64,000 nt of DNA from Lentzea sp. NBRC 102530 (GTDB lineage: Bacteria > Actinomycetota > Actinomycetes > Mycobacteriales > Pseudonocardiaceae): positions 224,474 through 288,473 of the forward strand of contig NZ_BSTF01000012.1 in NCBI RefSeq assembly GCF_030269365.1, given 5' to 3'. The notes beneath the pieces were generated by a model that saw nothing but the letters and a program-made list of their open reading frames with translations, ran no database searches and was not told the origin of the DNA. Shown in pieces: positions 7,319-15,818 of the stretch (its first letter is position 1; every line of letters starts with the position of its first letter). The translations under genes and the position numbers were made by a program.

Positions 7319-8364
7319 GGCTCCGGGACGATGACGACCTTGCCCAGTACCGTGCGCGACTCGGCCAGCGCGAGCGCCGAACCCGCCTCGGACAACGGGA
7401 TGCGCGCGGCGATCTGCGCGGTCAGCACACCGGCCTTGACCAGCTGCAACACCTGCGTGAGGTCCTCGGCGAGGCGAGCCCGGAACGCGGCGCGGCGGAA
7501 ACGCTTGCCGGCCCAGAAGTTGTAGAAGCCCGCGCGCTTGCCGTTGGGCAGCAGGTTCCAGACCATCAGCTGACCGAACAGCTTGAGCACCGCCAGCGTG
7601 CCGCTGCCGGCCTCGTCCTTGGTCGCCGCCGAGCCGTAGTTGACCAGCGCGCCGCCCTGGCGCACCAACCGCCACGACTCGTGCAGGCCGGGGCCGCCGA
7701 CGTGGTCGAACACGGCGTCCACGCCCTCGGGCGCCAGCTCGCGGATGCGGGCGTACATGTTCGGGTCGCGGTAGTCGACCGGAACGGCGCCGAGCGCGCG
7801 CACCGCGTCGTGGTGGCGCTCCGCCGCCGTGCCGATGACCTTGATCCCCGCGTGGCGAGCGAGTTGCACCAGCGTCGAGCCGACGCCGCCGTTCGCGCCG
7901 AGCACGACGATCGTGTCGCCGCGCTTGACCTTCGCGGTGCGGTACAGCATCTGCCAGGCCGTGACGCCGTTGACCGCCACGGTCTCGGCGGCGGCGGAGT
8001 CCACGCCGTCCGGCACGGGGACCAGGTCGGCGGCCTCGACGATCAGGTGGCTCGCCCACGCGCCGATCTTGGTGACCACGGCGAACCGGTGCCCCCGCAG
8101 GTCGCGGTCCACGCCCGGTCCCGCGGCGACGACCGTGCCGACCAGGTCGTAACCGGGCACGAACGGGAACGGCGGCTGGTCGTAGTACTTGCCCAGGCGC
8201 ATCTGCTGCTCGGCGAACGAGACGCCGGTGGCCTCCATGCGCAGGACGACCTGGCCCTCGCCCGGCGCCGGCAGGTCGCGGGTCCGGACGTGCAGGCCGT
8301 CGGTGCCGACCACGCCCGGCAGGACGATCTCGGTGGCGCGGGTGGCGGCGGTCGTGGCGTTCAT
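7315..8364 (-). CDS. NAD(P)-dependent medium-chain quinone oxidoreductase
   Basis: A 349-residue MDR-family enzyme of the zinc-free quinone reductase type. It has an N-terminal GroES-like fold with FVPGYDLVGTV, a Rossmann domain with VVLGANGGVGSTLVQLA around residue 150, and a C-terminal TQVLQLVKAGVL segment. It likely reduces quinones or enones with NADPH. ATG at 8364 is preferred because GAGGAG lies just upstream; the open frame extends 14 codons further. It heads an operon with a WHG-type TetR and a membrane protein, and diverges from a second WHG-type TetR. Confidence 0.88.
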   Translation of the reverse strand: MNATTAATRATEIVLPGVVGTDGLHVRTRDLPAPGEGQVVLRMEATGVSFAEQQMRLGKYYDQPPFPFVPGYDLVGTVVAAGPGVDRDLRGHRFAVVTKIGAWASHLIVEAADLVPVPDGVDSAAAETVAVNGVTAWQMLYRTAKVKRGDTIVVLGANGGVGSTLVQLARHAGIKVIGTAAERHHDAVRALGAVPVDYRDPNMYARIRELAPEGVDAVFDHVGGPGLHESWRLVRQGGALVNYGSAATKDEAGSGTLAVLKLFGQLMVWNLLPNGKRAGFYNFWAGKRFRRAAFRARLAEDLTQVLQLVKAGVLTAQIAARIPLSEAGSALALAESRTVLGKVVIVPEP

Positions 8365-8394
8365 CTCGTGGCTCCTCGGTGGGGCTCCGGTTGT

Positions 8395-8423
8395 GCTTAC
8401 GGACATAAGCTAACGCCCGTAAG
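8395..8423. promoter_or_regulatory. Operator candidate between oxidoreductase operon and divergent TetR
   Basis: Two nested inverted repeats occur: CTTACGG (8396-8402) with CCGTAAG (8417-8423), and GCTTA (8395-8399) with TAAGC (8406-8410). Related TAACG/TTACGG words continue towards 8480. The site lies between the divergent starts at 8364 and 8465 and fits TetR control of both promoters. Confidence 0.5.
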
Positions 8424-8464
8424 TTCACGACCGCAAGACCTAACAGCCATAAACTTTCAGGTGT

Positions 8465-9103
8465 ATGGTTACGGCCGTGACGAACACGGAACCACGCAGG
8501 CGCAACCGCCGGGGCGAGGGCGGGAAACTGCGGGACGAGATCATCGCGGCGGCCGTCGCGCTGCTGGACGAGGGCGGCGACGAACGCGCGGTCACCCTCC
8601 GCTCGGTCGCGCGCAAGGCGGGCATCGCGGCCCCGTCGATCTACCCGCACTTCGCCGACCAGCCGTCGATCATGCTGGCCGTCGTGCAGCAGGAGATGGA
8701 CGCGCTCACCGCGGCACTGAAGGAAGCCGGCGACAACGCACCGCAAGGCGCGCGCGCTCGGCTGTTCGCGGTCTGCAACGCCTATCTGGACTTCGCGCGC
8801 GTGCACCCGCAGCGCTACCGGATCATGTTCGGCGGCCTGTGGACGCCGTCGACCGAGGACACCTCGATCACCGACGCCGACCTCGACGCGTTGGGCGTGG
8901 AGGCGTTCACGCTGCTGGTGGAAGTGTTGGGCGCGTGCGTAGAAGAAGGCATCGCGCACGGCAGTGACGACCTCTACGGCGACGCCGTGGCGTTGTGGCT
9001 GGGCCTGCACGGCCTCGCGCACCAACGGGCCGTGGTGCGCAAGATGCCCGGACCTGCCGACGTCGGTGACCGGCTGATCAGGGCACTCGCGCACCTCAAG
9101 TAG
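8465..9103 (+). CDS. TetR/AcrR-family regulator with WHG domain
   Basis: 212 residues: basic N-terminus (RRRNRRGEGGK), helix-turn-helix around 45-75 (SVARKAGIAAPSIYPHFADQ), and the C-terminal WHG ligand domain with WLGLHGLAHQRA near residue 183. It diverges from the quinone oxidoreductase operon and probably represses it and itself through the repeats at 8395-8423. A paralogue sits inside that operon at 6845-7318, giving two related sensors for one enzyme. Confidence 0.88.
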   Translation: MVTAVTNTEPRRRNRRGEGGKLRDEIIAAAVALLDEGGDERAVTLRSVARKAGIAAPSIYPHFADQPSIMLAVVQQEMDALTAALKEAGDNAPQGARARLFAVCNAYLDFARVHPQRYRIMFGGLWTPSTEDTSITDADLDALGVEAFTLLVEVLGACVEEGIAHGSDDLYGDAVALWLGLHGLAHQRAVVRKMPGPADVGDRLIRALAHLK

Positions 9104-10048
9104 TTACGGGGCCTCGAACAGGGTCGACACCGACTCGCCGACGTTGATCCGCCGCATCGCCTCGGCCATCGCCGGCGCGATCGACAGCACCTTCAGCTTC
9201 GGCACGGCCTTCTCGTCGGGGATCGGCACGGTGTTGGTCGCGACGATCTCCAGCACGTCGTCGAACGCCTGCAACCGGTCGAGCGCCCCGGACGAGAACA
9301 GCCCGTGCGTGCACGCGACCCGGATCGACCCGGCGCCGCGTTCCCGCAGCTTGTCCAGCAGTTCGATCACCGTCGAGCCCTTGGCGATCTCGTCGTCCAG
9401 CACGATCACGTCGCGTCCCGCCACGTCACCGATGACCGTCGAGATCTGCACCTTGTCGTCGGCGAACCGCTGCTTGGCGCCGGCCGCGACCGGCAGCCCG
9501 AGGATGCGCGCGAAGTGCGCGGCCTCCTTGGCGTTGCCGAGGTCCGGCGACACCACGACGGTGTTCGACAGGTCGTGCCGCGAGAAGTGCGCGGCCAGTT
9601 CGCGCAACGCGTGCAGGTGGTCGACGGGCACCGAGAAGAACCCGTGCACCTGCGGCGAGTGCAACGTCATCGCGAGCACCCGCGAGGCGCCCGCGGCCAC
9701 CATCAGGTCGGCGACCAGGCGGCCGCCGATCGAGATCCGGGGCGCGTCCTTCTTGTCCGACCGCGCGTACGCGTAGTGCGGCAGGACGACGGTCGTGCGC
9801 GCGGCGGAGGCGCCGCGGGCGGCGTCGAGCATCAGCAGGAGTTCGACGAGGTGTTCCTGCACCGGCGGCACGAGCGGCTGGATCAGGAACACGTCCCGCT
9901 CACGGCAGTTCGCCTGCAACTGCACCTCGAGGCAGTCGTTGGCGAAGCGCGTCAGCCGGCTGGGGGAGAGCTCGACGCCGAGGTGACCACAGATCTCGGC
10001 GGCGAGTGAGGGATGGGCAGAACCACTGAAGACAGCGATGTCACGCAC
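9104..10048 (-). CDS. prs: Ribose-phosphate pyrophosphokinase (divergent paralogue)
   Basis: 314 residues, the normal length for PRPP synthetase, which makes 5-phosphoribosyl-1-pyrophosphate from ribose-5-phosphate and ATP. Visible signatures are the flexible-loop region ending in HYAYARSDKKD (about 93-103), the TLHSPQVHGFF metal/ATP region (about 128) and the PRPP loop VIVLDDEIAKGSTV (about 215-228). The PRPP loop is unusual; the standard form is closer to DDMIDTAGT. That, and a separate genomic setting, suggest a second, specialised copy rather than the housekeeping enzyme. It may serve salvage or a secondary pathway. Confidence 0.88.
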   Translation of the reverse strand: MRDIAVFSGSAHPSLAAEICGHLGVELSPSRLTRFANDCLEVQLQANCRERDVFLIQPLVPPVQEHLVELLLMLDAARGASAARTTVVLPHYAYARSDKKDAPRISIGGRLVADLMVAAGASRVLAMTLHSPQVHGFFSVPVDHLHALRELAAHFSRHDLSNTVVVSPDLGNAKEAAHFARILGLPVAAGAKQRFADDKVQISTVIGDVAGRDVIVLDDEIAKGSTVIELLDKLRERGAGSIRVACTHGLFSSGALDRLQAFDDVLEIVATNTVPIPDEKAVPKLKVLSIAPAMAEAMRRINVGESVSTLFEAP

Positions 10049-10058
10049 GCCCGCGAAC

Positions 10059-10541
10059 TTAGTCGATGACCAGCACCAACTTGCCGTCCCGGAAGAACGG
10101 CGTGAGGTTCCCGCGCGTGTCGACGGTGTGGGTTCCGCGCGGCAGAACGGCTTCTATGGCCGTGAACGCGAGGATGTCCGACACGCCGTGACGGCCGCGC
10201 AACGACCGTTGGCCCTGATAGCGAAGAGCGCGCCCCTCGCGGCGGTACTGGTGTGCCTCAGCAGCAGTGGAGGCACCTACTCGCAGCGTCTCCGGGCCTA
10301 CCTGACGGGCTGAGGACGCACCGCGCACGGCGACGCCGAAACCCTGTGCGACCAGTGAGTTCACCACTGCGTCGGACGGGGGGACCGGCAGCAGGAAGGA
10401 CATCGCGTAGTGGCCCTCGACCTCGTGCACCACGACCGTTCGGGCCGTGGTCAGCACGGTGTCGTGCAGCTCGATCGCGATCTTCTCCGCTTCCCAGCGG
10501 TTCTCGTAGCCGGCGTCGATGCCGACGAAGGTGCTGGTCAC
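10059..10541 (-). CDS. Conserved protein of unknown function, coupled to PHP-domain gene
   Basis: 160 residues from GTG at 10541, which overlaps the stop of the upstream PHP gene by 4 nt; this coupling chose the start. No family recognised. The sequence starts TSTFVGIDAGYENRWEAEK and has mixed alpha/beta character, with no signal peptide or membrane segment. It ends LVLVID. It may act with the exported PHP protein or simply share its mRNA. Confidence 0.6.
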   Translation of the reverse strand: MTSTFVGIDAGYENRWEAEKIAIELHDTVLTTARTVVVHEVEGHYAMSFLLPVPPSDAVVNSLVAQGFGVAVRGASSARQVGPETLRVGASTAAEAHQYRREGRALRYQGQRSLRGRHGVSDILAFTAIEAVLPRGTHTVDTRGNLTPFFRDGKLVLVID

Positions 10542-12049
10542 CTGACCTCCACGAAGATCGGGTTGGTGTAGCACCACAGGTCCTCCCACGGGTTCGCGGC
10601 TCCGGGTGTGTCCGCCTGCGGTTCGAACGCGCCGCGGTTGCCGTCGGTTCCGCGCAACCGGACGAAAAAGGGCTCCCGGACGTTGCGGAACGTGTGCGTG
10701 AAGACCGCATAGTGCCAGCGCGGCTCGTAGGATCGCTCGACCTTCACATGTGGCGTGGCCAACGTTTCAGATGATGATCGTCCGGTAACAGCGCCCTTGA
10801 TGAGGTCCAAACGGCGCAACCTGGGGATGAATCCGGCGCTGTTGGGCCGGGTCGCGAGACGTGCCTTGACCAGCACGGTCACGTCCGCACCGCGGCGCAC
10901 GCGCAGACGGCCGCCCATAGTCTCGGTTCCGCCGGATGCGTAAACGTCGAACCGGAGATCATCGACGAGTCCGCCGTGCGACACCCACGCCCGTCCGGCG
11001 CGCAGGCCCTCCATCACGGCACCGCGCGTGCGCCGGGTCGCGCCGACGACGGTTCGCGAGAACTCGCACGGGAAGAAGTCGACGTACGGCGGCAACACCT
11101 GGGGCACGGCACCGGCAACGGGATCGAGGTGCTTGCCGGTCAGGTCGAACTGGTCGCCGGGCTCCGGCACGCGGACGATCGTGTCGCGCGAGTTGAAGTG
11201 CGAGTCGGAGTTCGACGTGATCCACCAGCCGAGCCCCTCGGCCAGCAGCGCGTCCCACACACCGCCGACCTTCGCCGTCATCCAGTCGAAGCCGCCGTAG
11301 GTCCGGTAGGCCTCGGGCGGGTAGGGCGCGTAGGAGTTCGCGCCGGGGCTGTTCGCGTACCCGCCGCGATGACCGCCGGGCCCGCGCAACGGGTCCCCGT
11401 CGCCCTGTGCACCGGGCGCGCCCTCCATGCCGACAACGATGTCGGGTGCCAGGTCGCGCATGCTCCGCAACTCGTGCGGCGCCACCCGGCCGTTGCGCAT
11501 CGGGTGGTTCACGAACACCAGCGCGGACTTCATCGTGCCGTTGCGGATCTTGGTCTGGAGGAACCGGATCGCGTCCAGCGCCTTGCGCTCGTTGGCCGGG
11601 CTCGACGCCTCCTGCCCGTTGAGCCGCCAGTCGAACTGCCGCTCGAAGTCGCGCAGCACGCCGGCCTCGTCCCGGCAGTCCTCGAAGAACACCGTGGCGT
11701 GCTCGGCGCCGGGGACGTTCCACTCCATGCCGTGCCACAGCAGCAGTTGCGGGAACTTCCCGCGTGCGCGCCGCAGGTCGGCGGCGGTCGCCTCGACGGA
11801 GTGCGCCTCGTGCGACGCGTGCCCGTGGTCGGTCACCACGAGCCAGTCCGTGCCGTGCCGCAACGCGCCGCGGATCTGCTGCTCGACGGTGTACATGCCG
11901 TCGTACGAGTACTGCGTGTGCGTGTGGTGGTCGCCGGAAAGCCAGTGGTAGCGCCCATTCGAAGCCGACGCGGTCCCGGTGCCGAGCGCACCCGCCACAC
12001 CGAGCACGCCGGCTCCCTGCAGGAACCGCCTGCGGGCTACTTCGGACAC
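10538..12049 (-). CDS. Tat-exported PHP-domain metal-dependent hydrolase
   Basis: 503 residues from GTG at 12049 with GGAGG 6 nt upstream. The N-terminus VSEVARRRFLQGAGVLGVAG is a twin-arginine signal. The mature part has PHP metal ligands: GDHHTHTQYSYDG (about 40), VVTDHGH (about 70), HGMEWN (about 107), NHPMRNG (about 180) and SNSDSHF (about 290). The C-terminal 150 residues look like a beta-rich accessory domain. PHP enzymes hydrolyse phosphoesters, but the substrate here is unknown. Export of a folded metal-loaded enzyme would explain the Tat signal. Confidence 0.85.
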   Translation of the reverse strand: MSEVARRRFLQGAGVLGVAGALGTGTASASNGRYHWLSGDHHTHTQYSYDGMYTVEQQIRGALRHGTDWLVVTDHGHASHEAHSVEATAADLRRARGKFPQLLLWHGMEWNVPGAEHATVFFEDCRDEAGVLRDFERQFDWRLNGQEASSPANERKALDAIRFLQTKIRNGTMKSALVFVNHPMRNGRVAPHELRSMRDLAPDIVVGMEGAPGAQGDGDPLRGPGGHRGGYANSPGANSYAPYPPEAYRTYGGFDWMTAKVGGVWDALLAEGLGWWITSNSDSHFNSRDTIVRVPEPGDQFDLTGKHLDPVAGAVPQVLPPYVDFFPCEFSRTVVGATRRTRGAVMEGLRAGRAWVSHGGLVDDLRFDVYASGGTETMGGRLRVRRGADVTVLVKARLATRPNSAGFIPRLRRLDLIKGAVTGRSSSETLATPHVKVERSYEPRWHYAVFTHTFRNVREPFFVRLRGTDGNRGAFEPQADTPGAANPWEDLWCYTNPIFVEVR

Positions 12050-12126
12050 GGCTGACCTCCACGCACCGGATCTGGGTCCGTGGAGGCTAGAGCGATCGGG
12101 TGAGCCGGAGGTGGACGGCGGATGAA

Positions 12127-12933
12127 CTAGATCGGAAGCAGGTCGACCCAGCTCAGGAACGGCAGCGCGCCCGTCGCCTGCAACGCCGCGAGCCCCAGCC
12201 AGATCGAGAGGACCGTCACGATCGGACCGACGACCGCCATCTCGACGACCCCACCGGTCTTCATCCGCATGATCTTCGGCGGCGCGACCGGGTACCAGGT
12301 CTTGCCCATGATCGGGATCGGCCACAGGATCGGGCAGCCCTGCTCGGTGATCGCGTCCCCGACGTAGTGCGCGAAGCAGCCGATGCCGACCGCGATCCCG
12401 CACGCCGCCGCGGAGGCGTCGGTCTGCGAGGTCCACGCGATCATCGCCCAGGTGATGCCGCCCGAGACCACGGTGATCCACAACGCGTCCTGCTTGGGGC
12501 ACCAGTCGTTCATGATGCCGCGCACCGCGAGACCGGCGAACACGAACATGAGCACCGGCAGCGCCCACTTCTGGCTGTTCTGCACGACCGCGGCGGTGAA
12601 GACGGCGGCGAACAACGCGAAGACGAGCGTGTGTGTGAGACCGCGATGTCCGCCGTCTCGCTTGGAATCTCGTTTCAGCCGTGTCGTCCGGTAAACGAAG
12701 CTGCTCAACGCGTTGATGCCCGCGGACAGCCCGCCGCTGAGTGCTCCGAACGTGCGCGAGATGGTCGAACCGGGGTGGTCGAGGTCGGGCAGAAGTGCTG
12801 CTCCAGTGGCGAGAACTGCTCCGACTGCCCAGCTCTGCGGCGAGAGCTGGCCGATCGGGTGACTCGACGCGAGTGCGGTGACGGCGCTCCAGGCGAGCAG
12901 TCCACTCATCGCATGTGTTGGCCCAGTTGACAC
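12127..12933 (-). CDS. YdjM-like (DUF457) membrane-bound metal-dependent hydrolase
   Basis: 268 residues with several hydrophobic helices. The family's metal-binding motifs are present: THAMSGLL at the N-terminus, LLPDLDHPGS (about 48), HRGLTHT (about 95) and HYVGDAIT (about 190). The family includes E. coli YdjM, whose gene is in the SOS regulon; the reaction is unknown. ATG at 12933 lies 113 nt from the divergent SDR gene. Confidence 0.85.
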   Translation of the reverse strand: MSTGPTHAMSGLLAWSAVTALASSHPIGQLSPQSWAVGAVLATGAALLPDLDHPGSTISRTFGALSGGLSAGINALSSFVYRTTRLKRDSKRDGGHRGLTHTLVFALFAAVFTAAVVQNSQKWALPVLMFVFAGLAVRGIMNDWCPKQDALWITVVSGGITWAMIAWTSQTDASAAACGIAVGIGCFAHYVGDAITEQGCPILWPIPIMGKTWYPVAPPKIMRMKTGGVVEMAVVGPIVTVLSIWLGLAALQATGALPFLSWVDLLPI

Positions 12934-13046
12934 TTACGCCCCTTCTAGTGATCACCCGTCGGTGAAAACAGTAGTCGCCGGTATCAGGTGCCCGTGCCGG
13001 AACTCCATATGTCCGGACAACCATCTCGTTCCAAAGGAGCACGGAC

Positions 13047-13889
13047 ATGGCACAGGTTTGGCTCATCACCGGCAGTTCGCGTGGCGTCGGCCGCAAGACC
13101 GCGGAGGCCGTTCTCGCCGCCGGGCACCAGGTCGTCGCCACCGCCCGCAACCCGCGCGATCTCGACGACCTCGTCTCTCAACACGGCGACCGGGTCAGAT
13201 CTGTTGCACTCGACGTGAGAAACGCGGATCAGGCGAGGGAGGCCGTGGCGACCGCGGTGCGCGAGTTCGGCCGGCTCGACGTGGTGTTCAACAACGCCGG
13301 AGCGGGCCGCGTGACGTCGATCGAGGAGTGCTCCGAGGAGGACTTCCGCGACCAGTTCGAGGTCAACCTGTGGGGCGCGGTCAACGTCACCCGCGCCGCG
13401 TTGCCGGTGCTGCGCGCGCAACGCTCCGGGCACTTCCTGCACGCCGGTTCGACCGCGGGCCACACCGCGCTCGGCGGCGGGCTCGGGCCGTACGTGATGT
13501 CGAAGTTCGCGCTGCGCGGGTTCAACGAGACGCTGGCCGCGGAGTGCGCGCCGTTCGGGGTCCGCTCGACGCTGATCGAGCTCGGCGGCATGCAGACGGA
13601 CTGGACCGGCAGCTCTCTGGTGGTGACCGAGCACGGACCGGACTACGTTCCGACTGTCGGGGTACTGCTGGGCATGGTCCGCGGCGCGGACGGCAACATG
13701 CCCGGCGATCCAGCCAAGGCGGCGAAGGTCATGCTCGACGTGGTAGCCATGGACGAGCCGCCCCTGTGTCTGCTGCTGGGCAGCGACGCGGTGGATATGG
13801 TGCGCCTGGCAGACCAGGCACGGAATGCGGAAATCGACAAGTGGGAGCACGTGAGCCGGTCGACCGACCGCAACCCTGAATCGGTGTAA
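13047..13889 (+). CDS. Short-chain dehydrogenase/reductase
   Basis: 280-residue SDR: NAD(P)-binding TGSSRGVG at about 8-15, NNAG at about 88, and the catalytic Ser in AGSTAGHT with YVMSK near 152-156. The C-terminal extension makes it one of the longer classical SDRs. AAAGGAG lies 8 nt upstream of the ATG. Substrate unknown. Confidence 0.88.
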   Translation: MAQVWLITGSSRGVGRKTAEAVLAAGHQVVATARNPRDLDDLVSQHGDRVRSVALDVRNADQAREAVATAVREFGRLDVVFNNAGAGRVTSIEECSEEDFRDQFEVNLWGAVNVTRAALPVLRAQRSGHFLHAGSTAGHTALGGGLGPYVMSKFALRGFNETLAAECAPFGVRSTLIELGGMQTDWTGSSLVVTEHGPDYVPTVGVLLGMVRGADGNMPGDPAKAAKVMLDVVAMDEPPLCLLLGSDAVDMVRLADQARNAEIDKWEHVSRSTDRNPESV

Positions 13890-13968
13890 CCAGGGTCGCA
13901 GGCGCGGGAGGACGGTTTACCAGTACGCTTGTCTTGCTTGCATCGTCGCGAGAGGAGCGCCCAGGGTT

Positions 13969-15192
13969 ATGGGCAAGATCAAGGTTCAGGGCACCGTCGT
14001 CGAACTCGACGGCGACGAGATGACCCGGATCATCTGGCAGTTCATCAAGGACAAGCTGATCCACCCGTACCTGGACGTCACTCTGGAGTACTACGACCTG
14101 GGCATCGAGCACCGGGACGCCACGGACGACCAGGTCACGATCGACGCCGCGAACGCCATCAAGAAGCACGGCGTCGGCGTCAAGTGCGCCACGATCACGC
14201 CGGACGAGGCGCGCGTCGAGGAGTTCGGCCTCAAGAAGATGTGGGTCTCGCCGAACGGCACGATCCGCAACATCCTCGGCGGTGTCGTCTTCCGCGAGCC
14301 GATCATCATCTCCAACGTCCCGCGGCTGGTCCCGGGCTGGACGAAGCCGATCATCATCGGCCGTCACGCCCACGGTGACCAGTACAAGGCCACCAACTTC
14401 AAGGTGCCCGGCGCCGGCAAGCTCACGATCACGTTCCAGCCGGAGGACGGCTCGGACCCGATCGAGCACGTCGTCACCGAGTTCCCGGCGGAGGGCGGTG
14501 TGGCGATGGGCATGTACAACTACAACAAGTCCATCGAGGACTTCGCCCGCGCCTCGTTCTCCTACGGCCTGCAGCGGGGCTACCCCGTCTACATGTCGAC
14601 GAAGAACACGATCCTGAAGGCCTACGACGGCGCCTTCAAGGACATCTTCCAGCGCGTGTTCGACGAGGAGTTCAAGGCGGAGTTCGACGCCAAGGGCCTC
14701 ACCTACGAGCACCGCCTCATCGACGACATGGTCGCCGCGGCCATGAAGTGGGAGGGCGGCTACGTCTGGGCGTGCAAGAACTACGACGGTGACGTCCAGT
14801 CCGACACGGTCGCGCAGGGCTTCGGCTCGCTCGGCCTCATGACGTCGGTCCTGATGACGCCGGACGGCAAGACGGTCGAGGCCGAGGCCGCGCACGGCAC
14901 CGTGACGCGTCACTTCCGCCAGCACCAGGCCGGCAAGCCGACCTCCACGAACCCCATCGCGTCGATCTACGCGTGGACCCGTGGCCTCATGCACCGCGGC
15001 AAGCTGGACAACACCCCCGAGGTGGTCCGCTTCGCCGAGGCCCTCGAAGAGGTCGTCATCGAGACCGTCGAGGCCGGTCAGATGACCAAGGACCTGGCCC
15101 TGCTGATCAGCAAGGACCAGGCCTGGCTGACCACCGAGGACTTCCTCGCCGCGCTGGACGAGAACCTCAAGAAGAAGATGGCGTCCTTCTGA
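13969..15192 (+). CDS. icd: NADP-dependent isocitrate dehydrogenase
   Basis: 407 residues, the length and sequence type of the homodimeric eukaryote-like (type II) isocitrate dehydrogenases. It oxidatively decarboxylates isocitrate to 2-oxoglutarate in the TCA cycle. Visible are VELDGDEMTRIIWQ at the start, WVSPNGTIRN (substrate loop, about 87-96), YDGDVQSD with the catalytic metal-binding aspartates (about 275), and EAAHGTVTRH (NADP loop, about 305). A strong terminator follows at 15211. The sdh operon lies 16 kb away. Confidence 0.96.
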   Translation: MGKIKVQGTVVELDGDEMTRIIWQFIKDKLIHPYLDVTLEYYDLGIEHRDATDDQVTIDAANAIKKHGVGVKCATITPDEARVEEFGLKKMWVSPNGTIRNILGGVVFREPIIISNVPRLVPGWTKPIIIGRHAHGDQYKATNFKVPGAGKLTITFQPEDGSDPIEHVVTEFPAEGGVAMGMYNYNKSIEDFARASFSYGLQRGYPVYMSTKNTILKAYDGAFKDIFQRVFDEEFKAEFDAKGLTYEHRLIDDMVAAAMKWEGGYVWACKNYDGDVQSDTVAQGFGSLGLMTSVLMTPDGKTVEAEAAHGTVTRHFRQHQAGKPTSTNPIASIYAWTRGLMHRGKLDNTPEVVRFAEALEEVVIETVEAGQMTKDLALLISKDQAWLTTEDFLAALDENLKKKMASF

Positions 15193-15210
15193 TCGCCTGA
15201 TTCTCGCGAG

Positions 15211-15245
15211 AAGGCCACCCCGGTTACGCCGGGGTGGCCTTTTTC
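15211..15245 (+). terminator. Rho-independent terminator after icd
   Basis: A perfect 13-bp stem (15211-15223 with 15229-15241), 5-nt loop and T-run, starting 18 nt after the icd stop. Confidence 0.92.
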
Positions 15246-15363
15246 GTGGCGCATCACCCGGTCGGTTCCTCTTGCGGGTGGTTGCCGCGCCGAGCCGTCC
15301 ACACAGGTCTCGCAGCCGCTATATCTGCTGATCCAGGGCTTGTGTCAGGTGGAGGCGTTCGCG

Positions 15364-15675
15364 ATGTTCGGTGTGCCGGTTCGGGGAATGATCGTCATCG
15401 GGGTGCTCGGCGTCGCCGGCGTGATGTACGCGGTGAACGGCGGCAAGCCGATGGGCAGCGACACGTCGCCGGGGATCTGCAAGATCACGGTGACCGCGGA
15501 CATCCTCAACGTCCGCTCCGGCCCCGGTGACATGCAGCCGATCGTGTCGACGATGCCGCGCGACGCCGTGGCCGACGCCCAGGGGCGCGTCGAGAACGGC
15601 TACCGGATGCTGAGCGACCGGCGCTGGGTGAGCCAGTCCTTCACGGCGCTGACCAGCGATTCCACCTGCAAGTAG
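15364..15675 (+). CDS. Small SH3-like (SH3b) exported/anchored protein
   Basis: 103 residues from ATG at 15364 with GGTGGAGG upstream; TTG 15340 and GTG 15349 are alternatives. A hydrophobic N-terminus (about 6-24) can be a signal anchor. The rest resembles a bacterial SH3 domain: KITVTADILNVRSGPGD, then DRRWVSQSFTAL. Two cysteines bracket the domain and could form a disulfide. Such domains bind cell-wall peptides. Confidence 0.72.
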   Translation: MFGVPVRGMIVIGVLGVAGVMYAVNGGKPMGSDTSPGICKITVTADILNVRSGPGDMQPIVSTMPRDAVADAQGRVENGYRMLSDRRWVSQSFTALTSDSTCK

Positions 15676-15818
15676 CGAAAATTCCAGGGATTTCCCGGTC
15701 CGGAAAGGCCTTTCCTGTCCGGGGCGGCCCTCTTTAGGATTGATCCGGCTGGCCTAGCGCGGGCAGCCGGAACACGCCGCCACGTGTTCGCAGTGCGTGC
15801 GGCGAAGGGACGTATCCC

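Noticed and set aside
6845..9094. A 749-codon minus frame ending in a TetR
   Set aside because: Only the last 157 codons look like protein. The rest is antisense to the TetR at 8465 or out of frame with the oxidoreductase.
10538..13150. An 870-codon minus frame that would fuse upstream sequence to the PHP protein
   Set aside because: The Tat signal and GGAGG ribosome site place the start at 12049; the upstream part is the shadow of the YdjM-like and SDR genes.
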